DNA of 12,033 nt, taken from assembly GCA_036375215.1 (NCBI GenBank), contig DASUSH010000065.1, positions 1 to 12,033 of the forward strand, read 5' to 3'. Source of the stretch: DASUSH01 sp036375215. Lineage in GTDB: Bacteria > Actinomycetota > Thermoleophilia > Solirubrobacterales > 70-9. A program made the translations under genes and the position numbers. Positions 11,644 through 12,033 of this stretch are shown piece after piece. Position 1 is the stretch's first letter. The number at the start of each line of letters is the position of its first letter. Under the pieces are notes generated by a model. That model was not told the DNA's origin, made no database searches, and saw only the letters and a list, made by a program, of their open reading frames with translations.

Positions 11644-12033
11644 ATGGAAGTCTCGGTCGCCGACACATCGCCGCAGGACGCCGACGCCGAGCTCGTCTGC
11701 GTCGGCCTGTTCGAGGAGGAGGAGCTGGGCGATCCGTTCGCGGGCGCTCCGGGCGCCGAGGACGCCCGCGGCGGCTTCAAGAAGCTCGCGCTGCTTCGCC
11801 CCGAGACCCCTGCCCGCGTGCTCGTCGTCGGCCTCGGCAAGCGCTCCGAGCTCGACCCCGAGCGCCTGCGCGTCGCGGCCGCCATCGGCGTCCGCGAGGC
11901 GCGCCGGGTCGGTGCCTCGACCCTCGCCTGGCAGCTCCCCGACGGCGACGACGCCGGCGCCCTCGCCACCGCGCTCGTGGAGGGGACCGAGCTCGCCGCC
12001 TATCGGTTCGACCGCTTCCGCGCCGCCGAGGAC
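11644..12033 (+). CDS. pepA: Leucyl aminopeptidase (M17), N-terminal part, cut by window edge
   Basis: Only the first 130 residues are present, covering the non-catalytic N-terminal alpha/beta domain of cytosol aminopeptidase; the metal-binding catalytic domain would lie beyond base 12033. The supporting pattern is MEVSVADTSPQDADAELVCVGLFEEE, KKLALLRPETPARVLVVGLGKRSELDPERLRVAAAIGVREAR and GTELAAYRFDRFR. The last matches the family's 'EG..LA.Y.FdryK' stretch just before the linker. M17 enzymes are cytoplasmic hexamers with two metal ions per subunit that remove N-terminal residues from peptides. The start ATG at 11644 follows a TACCCT box by seven bases with no Shine-Dalgarno, so the mRNA is probably leaderless. 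Divergent from thiolase, with no evident functional link. Confidence 0.9.
   Translation, partial: MEVSVADTSPQDADAELVCVGLFEEEELGDPFAGAPGAEDARGGFKKLALLRPETPARVLVVGLGKRSELDPERLRVAAAIGVREARRVGASTLAWQLPDGDDAGALATALVEGTELAAYRFDRFRAAED

Overview
This window comes from a very GC-rich bacterium. It most likely belongs to the actinobacterial class Thermoleophilia (Solirubrobacter/Gaiella-type). The best taxonomic hint is a pair of secreted proteins with the N-terminal 'SYANVxATxAL..ALxGGT' leader and decapeptide repeats, a type I associate with that class. Codon use, the TANNNT-type -10 boxes and several GTG/TTG starts agree. The assignment is inference; no rRNA is present.

Layout. 1-1820 (-): electron-transfer flavoprotein operon etfB-etfA, with etfA running off the left edge; the two genes are separated by a 164-bp near-complete palindrome. 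1821-2059: control region with a 26-bp palindromic operator and a GC hairpin. 2060-3864 (+): two related exported repeat proteins flanking a small membrane-anchored coiled-coil protein. 3875-7309 (-): a split B12-dependent acyl-CoA mutase, with the large catalytic subunit at 5651-7309 and the small cobalamin-binding subunit at 3875-4291. Between them lie an endonuclease IV gene and a DUF2188-like membrane protein. 7335-8060 (+): multi-pass membrane protein, divergent from the mutase. 8051-11562 (-): thiolase, membrane-tethered HAD phosphatase and amidase. 11644-end (+): N-terminus of an M17 leucyl aminopeptidase.

How the genes work together. ETF, an acetyl-CoA acetyltransferase-type thiolase and an acyl-CoA mutase fit acyl-CoA catabolism (fatty acids, branched-chain amino acids). 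In the mutase, the two residues that set substrate choice read Phe82/Gln200. This is the isobutyryl-CoA mutase pattern, not the Tyr/Arg pattern of methylmalonyl-CoA mutase. The other genes (DNA repair, amidase, HAD enzyme, aminopeptidase) are housekeeping or unlinked in function.

The least ordinary signals are not proteins. (1) The etfB-etfA spacer is a giant hairpin whose outer 29 bp pair without interruption only in RNA from the strand opposite the operon. (2) Six genes have a TANNYT box 7-9 nt before the start codon and no Shine-Dalgarno, suggesting leaderless mRNAs. In one case two divergent -10 boxes share the same TA. (3) The endonuclease IV gene appears to start at CTG in a CTGA overlap with the mutase stop codon. 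I see no tRNA, rRNA, CRISPR array, IS element or phage gene, and no gene-free stretch above 300 bp.
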